Shown here piece by piece: positions 1-6,241 of a DNA stretch of 6,259 nt (positions are counted from its first letter, which is position 1; each line of letters starts with the position of its first letter). The stretch is taken from NCBI GenBank assembly GCA_029939445.1, contig JAOZSY010000157.1, forward strand, positions 1 through 6,259. The letters run 5' to 3'. The stretch is from Bacteroidales bacterium. Its GTDB lineage: Bacteria; Bacteroidota; Bacteroidia; Bacteroidales; UBA1556. Position numbers and translations under genes: made by a program. The notes beneath the pieces are model-generated. The model made no database searches, had not been told where the DNA came from, and saw only the letters and a list, made by a program, of their open reading frames with translations.

Positions 1-460
1 ACGGTCAGGTGCTTTCCCATATTACTGTACTGAATTCTGTTCTGCATTACACCTCGAAATGGAAGGTATTCTAATGATAAAACCTAAAGGTTTTGTAGAA
101 ACTGATGAAGGTGGTGAAATAGAATTAACTGCTGAAGATCAAGCTGGATATAAAAAGAATTATGAAGATAAACTTAAAGTTCTTAGTGGAACTCAAGATG
201 TTATTAATAGTGTTGTAAAATATTTAAAAGACAACAATTATCAAGATTATCCTTATGTGAAAGCTCTTGTTGAAGATGCATTTGCACAATTGGGTCAAGC
301 AGGTCCTGTAAAGGAAAAATATGAGAAATATGCAAGCGAAGGAGATTATTATAATGCTTTCCTTTGGTCAGAACAATATTTCCAATATCAGGTTAAAACT
401 GCTGACGTAGGATTAAGAGCCAAAGAGCTGCTTACTATCGAACTTAATAAGAAAAAATAG
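1..460 (+). CDS. nosZ: Nitrous oxide reductase NosZ (first copy), 3' end only, CuA site intact
   Basis: This is the C-terminal end of a N2O reductase, the periplasmic enzyme that reduces N2O to N2. The frame is open back to base 2. Codons from base 2 read GAFPYYCTEFCSALHLEMEG, a complete CuA loop (C-x3-C-x3-H-x2-M) in the form typical of clade II NosZ. The CuA cysteines are at 26-28 and 38-40, the His at 50-52 and the Met at 59-61. The ATG at 59 is therefore the CuA methionine ligand and not a start codon. The rest of the gene, including the CuZ propeller, lies outside the window. After the cupredoxin domain comes a tail of roughly 120 residues, rich in Lys, Glu, Ala and Tyr and probably helical (for example TQDVINSVVKYLKDNNYQDY). 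It has no heme motif. The stop is 44 bases before the second nosZ and no terminator is visible between them, so co-transcription is likely. A cytochrome oxidase subunit II is the main alternative, but the HLEM motif and the nos neighbours argue against it. Confidence 0.9.
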   Translation, partial: RSGAFPYYCTEFCSALHLEMEGILMIKPKGFVETDEGGEIELTAEDQAGYKKNYEDKLKVLSGTQDVINSVVKYLKDNNYQDYPYVKALVEDAFAQLGQAGPVKEKYEKYASEGDYYNAFLWSEQYFQYQVKTADVGLRAKELLTIELNKKK

Positions 461-504
461 AGATAGTTAATAAAGATAGTATTAATAATTTAAATATTTA
501 TATC
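461..504 (+). repeat. Short imperfect direct repeat in the gap between the two nosZ genes
   Basis: The 44-base gap between the two nosZ genes is almost pure A/T. It begins with two imperfect copies of a short unit: AGATAGTTAATAA at 461-473 and AGATAGTATTAATAA at 474-488. The second GATAGTA (475-481) can also pair with TACTATC (432-438) inside the end of the first gene, so a weak RNA hairpin is possible. There is no Shine-Dalgarno sequence before the ATG at 505, which is usual in Bacteroidota. I see no convincing promoter or terminator. The repeat may be chance in such low-complexity DNA. Confidence 0.3.
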
Positions 505-3213
505 ATGAAAAATATAAAATACAATATAAAAAGATATCGAATGATGGCAGCATTATTTGGCATTGCACTTATGTTTACAAGTTGCGATGACAATAGCAAA
601 GCTGTTACATCAAGCGATATTGGAGCTCCAAGAGGAAATGAGTCCTTTGGAGAAGTCATAAAAAGAAGAGGAATAACTGCGGCGGATATTTTAGCTGCGG
701 CTAAGACATATACTCCCGATAATGTAGCAGACAAGTATGTAGCTATCAACTCTGGAGGACAAGCAGGTAATATGCCAATGTACACTGTTCCTTCTATGAG
801 AATGATGAAATATATACCTACTACTACTTATCAACCATATAATGGATATGGATATAGTAAAGAGACCAAAGCTTTAATGGCTAAAGGTTTTATTGACGGG
901 CAAGAGATCCTATGGGGTGATACTCACCATCCAGGTTTTTCTGAAACTGAAGGTATTTATAATGGTAAATGGATTACTGTTAATGATAAAGCTAACCCAA
1001 GAATTTATATCGTAAGCCTTGTAGATTTTGAGCTAAAATCAGTTGTTCAGAATCCAATTTTCCGTAGTGATCACGGTGGTAACTTCTTTACTCCAAATTC
1101 GGAGTATATTATGGAAGCTAGTCAGTATCCTGCTCCTTTAGATAGAAAGTACTATACTTTAAATCAGGTTAATTTTGAAAAATATTGGCGTGGTGGTCTT
1201 ACTTATTGGAAATTTAATAACGAAACAGGAATAGTTGATGAAGAGAATTCATTTACTTTTGAATTTCCTCCTTATACTCAAGATCTTTCTGATGCTGGTA
1301 AATTAGCTAGTTATGGTTGGGGATTTACTAACTCTTTCTGCTCTGAGATGTATATCGGTGGTATAGAAAGTGGTCGTCCTCCATTTGAGGCAGGTTGTTC
1401 TTCTCGTGATGTGGATTTCCTTCACGTAACGAACTGGAAAAAAGCTGCTGAAGTAGTAAAAGCTGGTAAATATAAACTTATAAATGGTCATAAAGTAATT
1501 CCTATTGAGGTTGCAATTGAAGAGGGTTTATTATATTTAATTCCTGAACCAAAATCTCCTCACGGTGTTGATGTTGATCCTACAACGGGTAACTATATTA
1601 TTGTTGCTGGTAAATTAGATTCTCATGCTTGGGTATATTCTTTTGAGAAAATAATGAAAGCCATTAAAGACAAAAACTTTGAAGGTCACGATAAATATGG
1701 TATTCCTATTATTCGCCTTGAAGATGCTCTTCATGGTAGTGTTGAGGTTGGATTAGGTCCATTGCATAACCAATTTGATGATGATCCAGGTGTAATCTAT
1801 ACATCTATTTATGTTGACTCAAGAATTACTAAATGGAATTATTTAGATCTTAAAGTATTATCAACAGTACCTTCTCATTATAATATTGGTCACTTAGTAA
1901 CTGCTCATGGCGATGCTTTAGATCCAAGAGGAGATTTCTTAATTTCATTAAATAAATTGTCAATTGACCGCTTTAATCCAGTAGGACCATTACATCCTCA
2001 AAATCACCAATTAATTGATATTAAAGGTGGACCAGAAGCTAAAATGACTATTATTTATGACTTGCCAATACCATTGGGAGAGCCTCATTATACAACTTTG
2101 ATTGATGTTAATAGATATACACCTATAGATATTTATAAAGTTGGTACTGATATTACTACTAATAAAATTTCTTCCTATTCTACTGATTTGGGAAGTGAGA
2201 AAGTTGTAGTAAAAGGTAATACTGTTCATATATATGCTACTATTAATGATGGGAAAATTACTCCTGCTAATATTAGTGTAGAGCAAGGTCAAGATGTTGA
2301 AATTCATATTACTAACCATGGTCAATCTAAATTAGATCATTATGTATATGAGATTTCTGCTTACGATCAAATGTATCGTTGGAGACCAGGTGAAACTGCA
2401 ACATTGAACTTTAAGGCTGAAAAAGCTGGAATGTATCCATTACTTATAGACTGTATTCATAATGCAGATGGAAGAGTTCTTCAAGGCTATTTTACTGTTG
2501 CTTTTAATGAAAAAGCTGAAGGAGAAAGATTATTAGCTTATTCAGAAAGAATAAAAGTTGATATGAAAATGCAAGCATTTAAACCTTCTGCAATAGAAAT
2601 GAAGAATATGCTTCCTGGTGAGATGGAATATTTAAACCATGGTTGTAATGCCTGTCATATGTTTGGTAAAGAGTATAATGGTCCAGACTTGCTTATGATA
2701 GACAAACGTCGTGATGATAAGTGGTTGAAGTCTTGGTTGATGGAAACAGAAGATCATTATGATGAGCCAGATATTGAAGCTATGCGTCAGAAGTTTAAGT
2801 TAGCTATGCCTAATCAGAATGTGTCTGATGAAGCTGCTGATAAAATTATTGAATATATGAAAATTAAGTCAGCAAAGGTTCTTAAAGGAATGAATGATGA
2901 ACCACAAGCTGCTGCTGAAACTGGAAGTTCTGATACAAAAGTAAATCTTGATAATGGTAAAACTGTATATGATAAAACATGTGTAGCTTGCCATATGACA
3001 GGAGTTGCTGGAGCACCTTCAATGAAAGATAAAGCTAAGTGGGAAATTATTGCTAAAAAAGGCTTTGATAAGATCTACACTAATTCTTTAGAAGGTTTTA
3101 CTGGTGAGAATGGTGTTATGCCCGCTAAAGGTGCGTGTGCTGATTGCTCTGATAACGATATTAAAGATGCTACAGCTTATATGCTTAAGCTTGCTGGTGT
3201 TGAAGCAAAATAA
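505..3213 (+). CDS. nosZ: NosZ-like N2O reductase lipoprotein lacking CuA ligands, with two C-terminal cytochrome c domains (second nosZ copy)
   Basis: The predicted role is N2O reduction at a CuZ copper-sulfide cluster. Residues 1-27 form a lipoprotein signal: a Lys/Arg-rich start, a hydrophobic stretch, then FTSC with Cys27. The start at 505 is chosen because starting at Met13/14 would lose the basic region. Residues about 75-565 are the NosZ propeller. All seven CuZ histidines are seen: H141, H142 (DTHH), H190 (DHGG), H353 (SPHG), H421 (PLHN), H463 (NIGH) and H528 (EPH). The catalytic-type K484 (NKLS) and E526 are also present. Residues about 570-668 are the cupredoxin domain. Its His (H612) remains, but the CuA loop reads GMYPLLIDCIHNADGRVLQG, so both Cys, the His and the Met are replaced (I648, H652, G656, L659). 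Then follow heme domain 1 (C714-x2-C717-H718, probable axial M768), a short Ala/Ser linker, and heme domain 2 (C826-x2-C829-H830, probable axial M872, then CADC at 878-881 as in cytochrome c5). The length is 902 residues, against about 650 for ordinary NosZ. The reading frame is intact, so this is not a decayed gene. Confidence 0.9.
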   Translation: MKNIKYNIKRYRMMAALFGIALMFTSCDDNSKAVTSSDIGAPRGNESFGEVIKRRGITAADILAAAKTYTPDNVADKYVAINSGGQAGNMPMYTVPSMRMMKYIPTTTYQPYNGYGYSKETKALMAKGFIDGQEILWGDTHHPGFSETEGIYNGKWITVNDKANPRIYIVSLVDFELKSVVQNPIFRSDHGGNFFTPNSEYIMEASQYPAPLDRKYYTLNQVNFEKYWRGGLTYWKFNNETGIVDEENSFTFEFPPYTQDLSDAGKLASYGWGFTNSFCSEMYIGGIESGRPPFEAGCSSRDVDFLHVTNWKKAAEVVKAGKYKLINGHKVIPIEVAIEEGLLYLIPEPKSPHGVDVDPTTGNYIIVAGKLDSHAWVYSFEKIMKAIKDKNFEGHDKYGIPIIRLEDALHGSVEVGLGPLHNQFDDDPGVIYTSIYVDSRITKWNYLDLKVLSTVPSHYNIGHLVTAHGDALDPRGDFLISLNKLSIDRFNPVGPLHPQNHQLIDIKGGPEAKMTIIYDLPIPLGEPHYTTLIDVNRYTPIDIYKVGTDITTNKISSYSTDLGSEKVVVKGNTVHIYATINDGKITPANISVEQGQDVEIHITNHGQSKLDHYVYEISAYDQMYRWRPGETATLNFKAEKAGMYPLLIDCIHNADGRVLQGYFTVAFNEKAEGERLLAYSERIKVDMKMQAFKPSAIEMKNMLPGEMEYLNHGCNACHMFGKEYNGPDLLMIDKRRDDKWLKSWLMETEDHYDEPDIEAMRQKFKLAMPNQNVSDEAADKIIEYMKIKSAKVLKGMNDEPQAAAETGSSDTKVNLDNGKTVYDKTCVACHMTGVAGAPSMKDKAKWEIIAKKGFDKIYTNSLEGFTGENGVMPAKGACADCSDNDIKDATAYMLKLAGVEAK

Positions 3214-3232
3214 AATCAATTTAATCAATATT

Positions 3233-3261
3233 GGAAGCCTCACTTTTTAAGTGGGGTTTCT
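3233..3261 (+). terminator. Hairpin after the second nosZ, probable partial terminator or mRNA stabiliser
   Basis: Bases 3233-3245 (GGAAGCCTCACTT) pair with 3249-3261 (AAGTGGGGTTTCT) around a TTT loop. This gives a 13-base-pair stem with three G-T wobbles. It starts 20 bases after the nosZ stop and ends 35 bases before nosB. Only a broken T-run (TTTCT) follows the G-rich side and there is no long T tail, so a complete stop of transcription is uncertain. The position suggests that it either reduces read-through into the accessory genes or protects the 3' end of the nosZ transcript. Both would yield more NosZ than maturation proteins. Confidence 0.6.
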
Positions 3262-3296
3262 GAGTTGATAAACATTATTATTAAATTATTAGTTGA

Positions 3297-4031
3297 ATGA
3301 AAAAATATCAAATTTTTGCAGGAATAGGAATACTTCTTCTTATTGCCACATATTTCGCTCCTGTTTGGTGGGTGACTTTAAAGAGTATCCAATATCCAGA
3401 ATCAATGTATCCTAAAGGTATTAGGATAGAATTTAAATATGACGGAGTTTATAATGGATGCGAAGGTGTTAGTGAAAGGTCTGAGCTTGCTGCAGATCAA
3501 GCTGGTGCTGATTGTCTTTTCGAAATGAATAAGATAAACCATTTTATTGGTATGTACCCAATTGTACAAGGAGCTAACGACATTAATGAAGATGGTGATC
3601 ATGTTCCTTATCCAGTATATGCTGCAGAAACATTATCCCAAGATGAGATTCCAACTTATCTAAAATTTTTAGACTTTATTTTAAAAAAATCAGGATATTT
3701 CTTTACTGCTTTTGGACTTCTAGGTCTAATATTTATGTTTAGAACTAAAAAACTATGTGGAGCCTTTGCTATAATAGCTGGTTCAATACCAGTATATTTC
3801 CTTGGTCTTTATATATATTCTCTGTATTGGTATGGACATCATATGGGACTCCACGGTGGAGGAGCTTTTGCTGGAATAAAGCCATTTATGCCAACAGTGT
3901 TTGGCGAAGGTAAAGTAGCACAGTTTATTACTATGTCGTATCCTAATTATGGATTCCTATTAGCTGTTGGTACATTTGTATTCTTTGTGCTCGCAATATT
4001 AATGAAACGTAAGGAAATTAGTAATAAATAA
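3297..4031 (+). CDS. nosB: NosB-like membrane protein of the clade II nos cluster
   Basis: NosB is a membrane protein found with clade II NosZ; its exact biochemical role is not settled. The 244-residue product has four predicted membrane segments: about 5-27 (ending APVWWVTL), 133-149, 155-179 and 217-236. The first is followed by the family-like stretch VTLKSIQYPESMYPKG and then a large non-membrane loop (about 28-130) containing NHFIGMYPI at 81-89. That loop also holds two cysteines (C55, C73) that could form a disulfide or bind metal. A His/Met/Gly-rich stretch (HHMGLHGGG, 181-189) lies between segments 3 and 4. The placement between nosZ and nosD matches the Wolinella-type order nosZ-nosB-nosD-nosG. 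The stop overlaps the nosD start by one base (TAATG), indicating translational coupling. The symbol rests on topology, motifs and position, not on a database match. Confidence 0.8.
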   Translation: MKKYQIFAGIGILLLIATYFAPVWWVTLKSIQYPESMYPKGIRIEFKYDGVYNGCEGVSERSELAADQAGADCLFEMNKINHFIGMYPIVQGANDINEDGDHVPYPVYAAETLSQDEIPTYLKFLDFILKKSGYFFTAFGLLGLIFMFRTKKLCGAFAIIAGSIPVYFLGLYIYSLYWYGHHMGLHGGGAFAGIKPFMPTVFGEGKVAQFITMSYPNYGFLLAVGTFVFFVLAILMKRKEISNK

Positions 4032-5371
4032 TGAAAGTTTTTTCTTTTAAGGAGAGTTTCTTGCATTTTTCTATCCCAAGTTTTATTCGGATACGGGTTT
4101 ATGCTTTATTAGTTTTAATTATTTTTATGAGTAATAGTTCTTTTGCTCAGGAAAAGATATTTGGAAACTATTTTGAAATAGATTTAAACTACCAAATTGA
4201 AGATTCAATCCCTCTACAGCCAATAATTGATGCCGCTGATGATGGCGATACTATTGTGCTTTTGCCAGGTATTTATTCAGGTCCAGTTATTATTAATCAG
4301 AATAAAATTGTAATTGACGGACAAGGGAAAGCTAAAATTGATGGTAGAGGAATTGCTAGTGTTATTATTATAAATGGAAATAATGTTGTTTTAAGGAACC
4401 TCCAAATCAGTAATTCTGGAGGGTCGCATAATAATATTGATGCAGGAGTGAAATTAATTGGAAGTCGTTGTACTATTGATAACTGCAAAATTGATGAATG
4501 TCTATTTGGTATAGATATTTTACAATCTGATAGTAACTTTATATATCATAATGATATTTCTTCACTTTCGAGGAGAGAAAAAGCTCTAAAGGGTGATGCA
4601 ATACGGTTATGGTGGGCTAAAGGAAATATAGTTCAAGGTAATTATTGGCATGATGTAAGAGATATGGTTGTTTGGTATTCCGTAGGAAATTATTTTATTG
4701 AGAATAAAGGAGTTGGAAATCGTTATAGTATTCACTTTATGTATGCTCACCATAATTATATTCGTGGAAATGAGTTTTTTAATAATTCGGTAGGTGTTTT
4801 TCTTATGTATAGTGAGAAAACTATTATGGTTAATAATCTTATTCAAGGTTGTAATGGTGTTAGTGGTATGTGTTTAGGTCTGAAAGAAACTTCATCAAAT
4901 CAAATACTTAATAATAAATTTATTTATTCTACCGAAGGAGTCCATTTTGATGTTTCTCCTTTCGTGCCCGAAAAACGTAATACTATACAAGGAAATGAAA
5001 TCGCTTTCTGTGGTGCGGGAATGTTTTTTCATACCAATCAGTTGGGAAATGATATTACAAATAATAATTTTCACGATAATTTGTCCAATGTAATAGCTGA
5101 AGGAATTACTGCTTCTGGCAATTATTGGAATGGAAATTATTTTGATGAGTATCAGGGCTTTGATCGCGATTACGATAATGTGGGTGATACTCCATTTGAC
5201 CTATATAATTATGTAGAACATTTATGGGACTATAATGATGATGTTAAATTCTTCTATGGTTCACCACTTTTAGTTATATTTGATTTTTTAGAAAGACTAG
5301 CTCCTTTCTCTGAACCAAAATTTATTTTGAGAGATGAAGCTCCAATTTATATTCTTGAAGAAAAGAATTAG
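4031..5371 (+). CDS. nosD: NosD, periplasmic right-handed beta-helix copper-delivery protein for NosZ
   Basis: NosD works with the NosFY ABC transporter to hand copper (and help supply sulfur) for assembly of the CuZ cluster in apo-NosZ outside the cytoplasmic membrane. The 446-residue product starts with a Sec signal: basic residues around 20-22, a hydrophobic run at 23-33, and likely cleavage after SFA (39) before Gln40. Residues about 60-110 have the usual entry to the fold (IIDAADDGDTIVLLPGIYSG). Repeated beta-helix turns of the form N-x-I-x-x-N follow through about 350, for example NTIQGNEI and DITNNNFHDN. Typical NosD stretches include GDAIRLWW (188-195), IHFMYAHHNYI (234-244) and GNYWNGNYFDEY near 363. 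The His/Met group at 235-241 is a candidate copper-binding patch. The C-terminal part (about 395-435) has the EHLWDYNDDVKFFYGSPLL stretch. Length and order are normal for the family. No Shine-Dalgarno is evident, so translation is probably coupled to nosB. Confidence 0.93.
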   Translation: MKVFSFKESFLHFSIPSFIRIRVYALLVLIIFMSNSSFAQEKIFGNYFEIDLNYQIEDSIPLQPIIDAADDGDTIVLLPGIYSGPVIINQNKIVIDGQGKAKIDGRGIASVIIINGNNVVLRNLQISNSGGSHNNIDAGVKLIGSRCTIDNCKIDECLFGIDILQSDSNFIYHNDISSLSRREKALKGDAIRLWWAKGNIVQGNYWHDVRDMVVWYSVGNYFIENKGVGNRYSIHFMYAHHNYIRGNEFFNNSVGVFLMYSEKTIMVNNLIQGCNGVSGMCLGLKETSSNQILNNKFIYSTEGVHFDVSPFVPEKRNTIQGNEIAFCGAGMFFHTNQLGNDITNNNFHDNLSNVIAEGITASGNYWNGNYFDEYQGFDRDYDNVGDTPFDLYNYVEHLWDYNDDVKFFYGSPLLVIFDFLERLAPFSEPKFILRDEAPIYILEEKN

Positions 5372-5407
5372 TTTAATAGCTTTTGTTTAACCTTTTAATA
5401 ATTTATT

Positions 5408-6241
5408 ATGGCACAAAACAAAGATAACAGCAGACGAGAATTCATTAAATCTGCTAGTATTGCAGTAGCAGGATTAACTCTCTTAGGAGGGGGAATTGGC
5501 TATTATAATAAGGTTGCCGGTCCACAATTTACTCGACAGCCAAGATTTTTACGCCCTCCAGGGGCTATAGATGAAGAAACATTTATTTATGCTTGTATTA
5601 AATGCGGATTGTGTGTTCAGATTTGTCCTGTTGAGGCAATAAAACTTGCTGATTTGGATGAAGGTTTAGATTATGGTACTCCATATATTGATGTTAGAGA
5701 ACAAGCTTGCGATTTTTCTTGTGATTCGTTGCAATGTGTAGAAACTTGCCCGACAGCAGTTCTTAATTTTACACCATTTGAAATAGCTGGTGGCGAAGCT
5801 TTGAAAGAGTATTCTAAAACCCATGATGCTACTAAGCCTGGTTTTAATCCTTTCTCAGTGCAGATTGTTGCAATGAAATCCATTGTAAAAATGGGTATTG
5901 CAAAAGTAAATGAAGAAACTTGCTTAGCACATCAAGGGAAAGGATTTAAAGGAAATCCGAGAGCTGCAAATTTTGAAGGAATATATCGTTCTCCAGATTC
6001 TAACTCTGGGAAACCCTCTCCTTTAAGTGATAAAACTTTTGATAGAGAGATTTGTGACCTTTGTGTTACAGAATGTCCGATAGGAGAGACTGCTATTATT
6101 ATGTCAAATGATAACAAAACAGGGAAAATTATTCCACATGTTCTTGATGGCTGTACAGGTTGTGGAGTTTGTGTAATGGTGTGCCCAACAAAGATAGAAA
6201 GTATTATTATTGAACCAATTAAGGAGGAAAGCCATGTTTAA
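5408..6241 (+). CDS. nosG: NosG, Tat-exported NapG-like ferredoxin with four [4Fe-4S] clusters
   Basis: NosG is thought to belong to an electron route from menaquinol to NosZ, by analogy with the NapGH module of periplasmic nitrate reductase; it would pair with a NosH membrane partner. The 277-residue product has a twin-arginine signal (SRREFIK, 8-14) followed by a hydrophobic segment at about 17-33. With no clear cleavage site, this may serve as a membrane anchor. Sixteen cysteines can be assigned to four clusters: C63/66/69/73 (CIKCGLCVQICP), C101/105/110/114 (CDFSCDSLQCVETCP), C172 with C216/219/223 (CDLCVTECP), and C249/252/255/259 (CTGCGVCVMVCP). The spacing matches the NapG/NosG pattern, including the irregular second and third groups. 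The 36-base gap after nosD is A/T-rich with no terminator. The 3' end overlaps the next start by eight bases. NapG is the only real alternative, and the nos context decides. Confidence 0.92.
   Translation: MAQNKDNSRREFIKSASIAVAGLTLLGGGIGYYNKVAGPQFTRQPRFLRPPGAIDEETFIYACIKCGLCVQICPVEAIKLADLDEGLDYGTPYIDVREQACDFSCDSLQCVETCPTAVLNFTPFEIAGGEALKEYSKTHDATKPGFNPFSVQIVAMKSIVKMGIAKVNEETCLAHQGKGFKGNPRAANFEGIYRSPDSNSGKPSPLSDKTFDREICDLCVTECPIGETAIIMSNDNKTGKIIPHVLDGCTGCGVCVMVCPTKIESIIIEPIKEESHV
6221..6227 (+). promoter_or_regulatory. Strong Shine-Dalgarno site for the gene starting at 6234
   Basis: AAGGAGG lies six bases before the ATG at 6234 and inside the end of nosG. None of the other gene starts in the window (505, 3297, 4031, 5408) has a comparable site. 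This stands out in a probable Bacteroidota genome, where such sites are uncommon. It supports 6234 as a genuine start and may let the overlapping gene be translated independently of nosG. Confidence 0.7.

Noticed and set aside
498..785. 95-codon open frame on the minus strand over the start of the second nosZ
   Set aside because: It lies antisense inside a gene with clear protein motifs and shows no ribosome site or domain. It is a shadow of the coding strand.
2011..2325. 104-codon open frame on the minus strand inside the second nosZ
   Set aside because: The composition is rich in Asn, Ile and Ser, as expected from the antisense of AT-rich coding DNA. The sense strand carries the EPH copper-ligand motif here.
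2431..2490. Loss of CuA caused by a frameshift or pseudogene
   Set aside because: The frame continues without a break through two complete heme domains, and the loop aligns residue for residue with the intact copy. A local frameshift would have garbled the flanking matches.
3265..3278. FNR/NNR-like site TTGAT-AAAC-ATTAT before nosB
   Set aside because: Only the left half matches the TTGAT-N4-ATCAA consensus; the right half has two mismatches in very AT-rich DNA. It is also too close to the start (about 25 bases) for ordinary activation.
3265..3296. Bacteroidota-type promoter (-33 TTG, -7 TAnnTTTG) before nosB
   Set aside because: A TTG is present, but the downstream TATTAGTTG does not fit the -7 motif spacing well. 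Not strong enough to annotate.
4607..4846. 79-codon minus-strand open frame inside nosD
   Set aside because: Antisense to conserved beta-helix repeats of NosD; no independent support.
5408..6241. NapG of a periplasmic nitrate reductase operon
   Set aside because: The cluster pattern is shared with NapG, but the gene sits directly after nosB and nosD, which fixes it as NosG.
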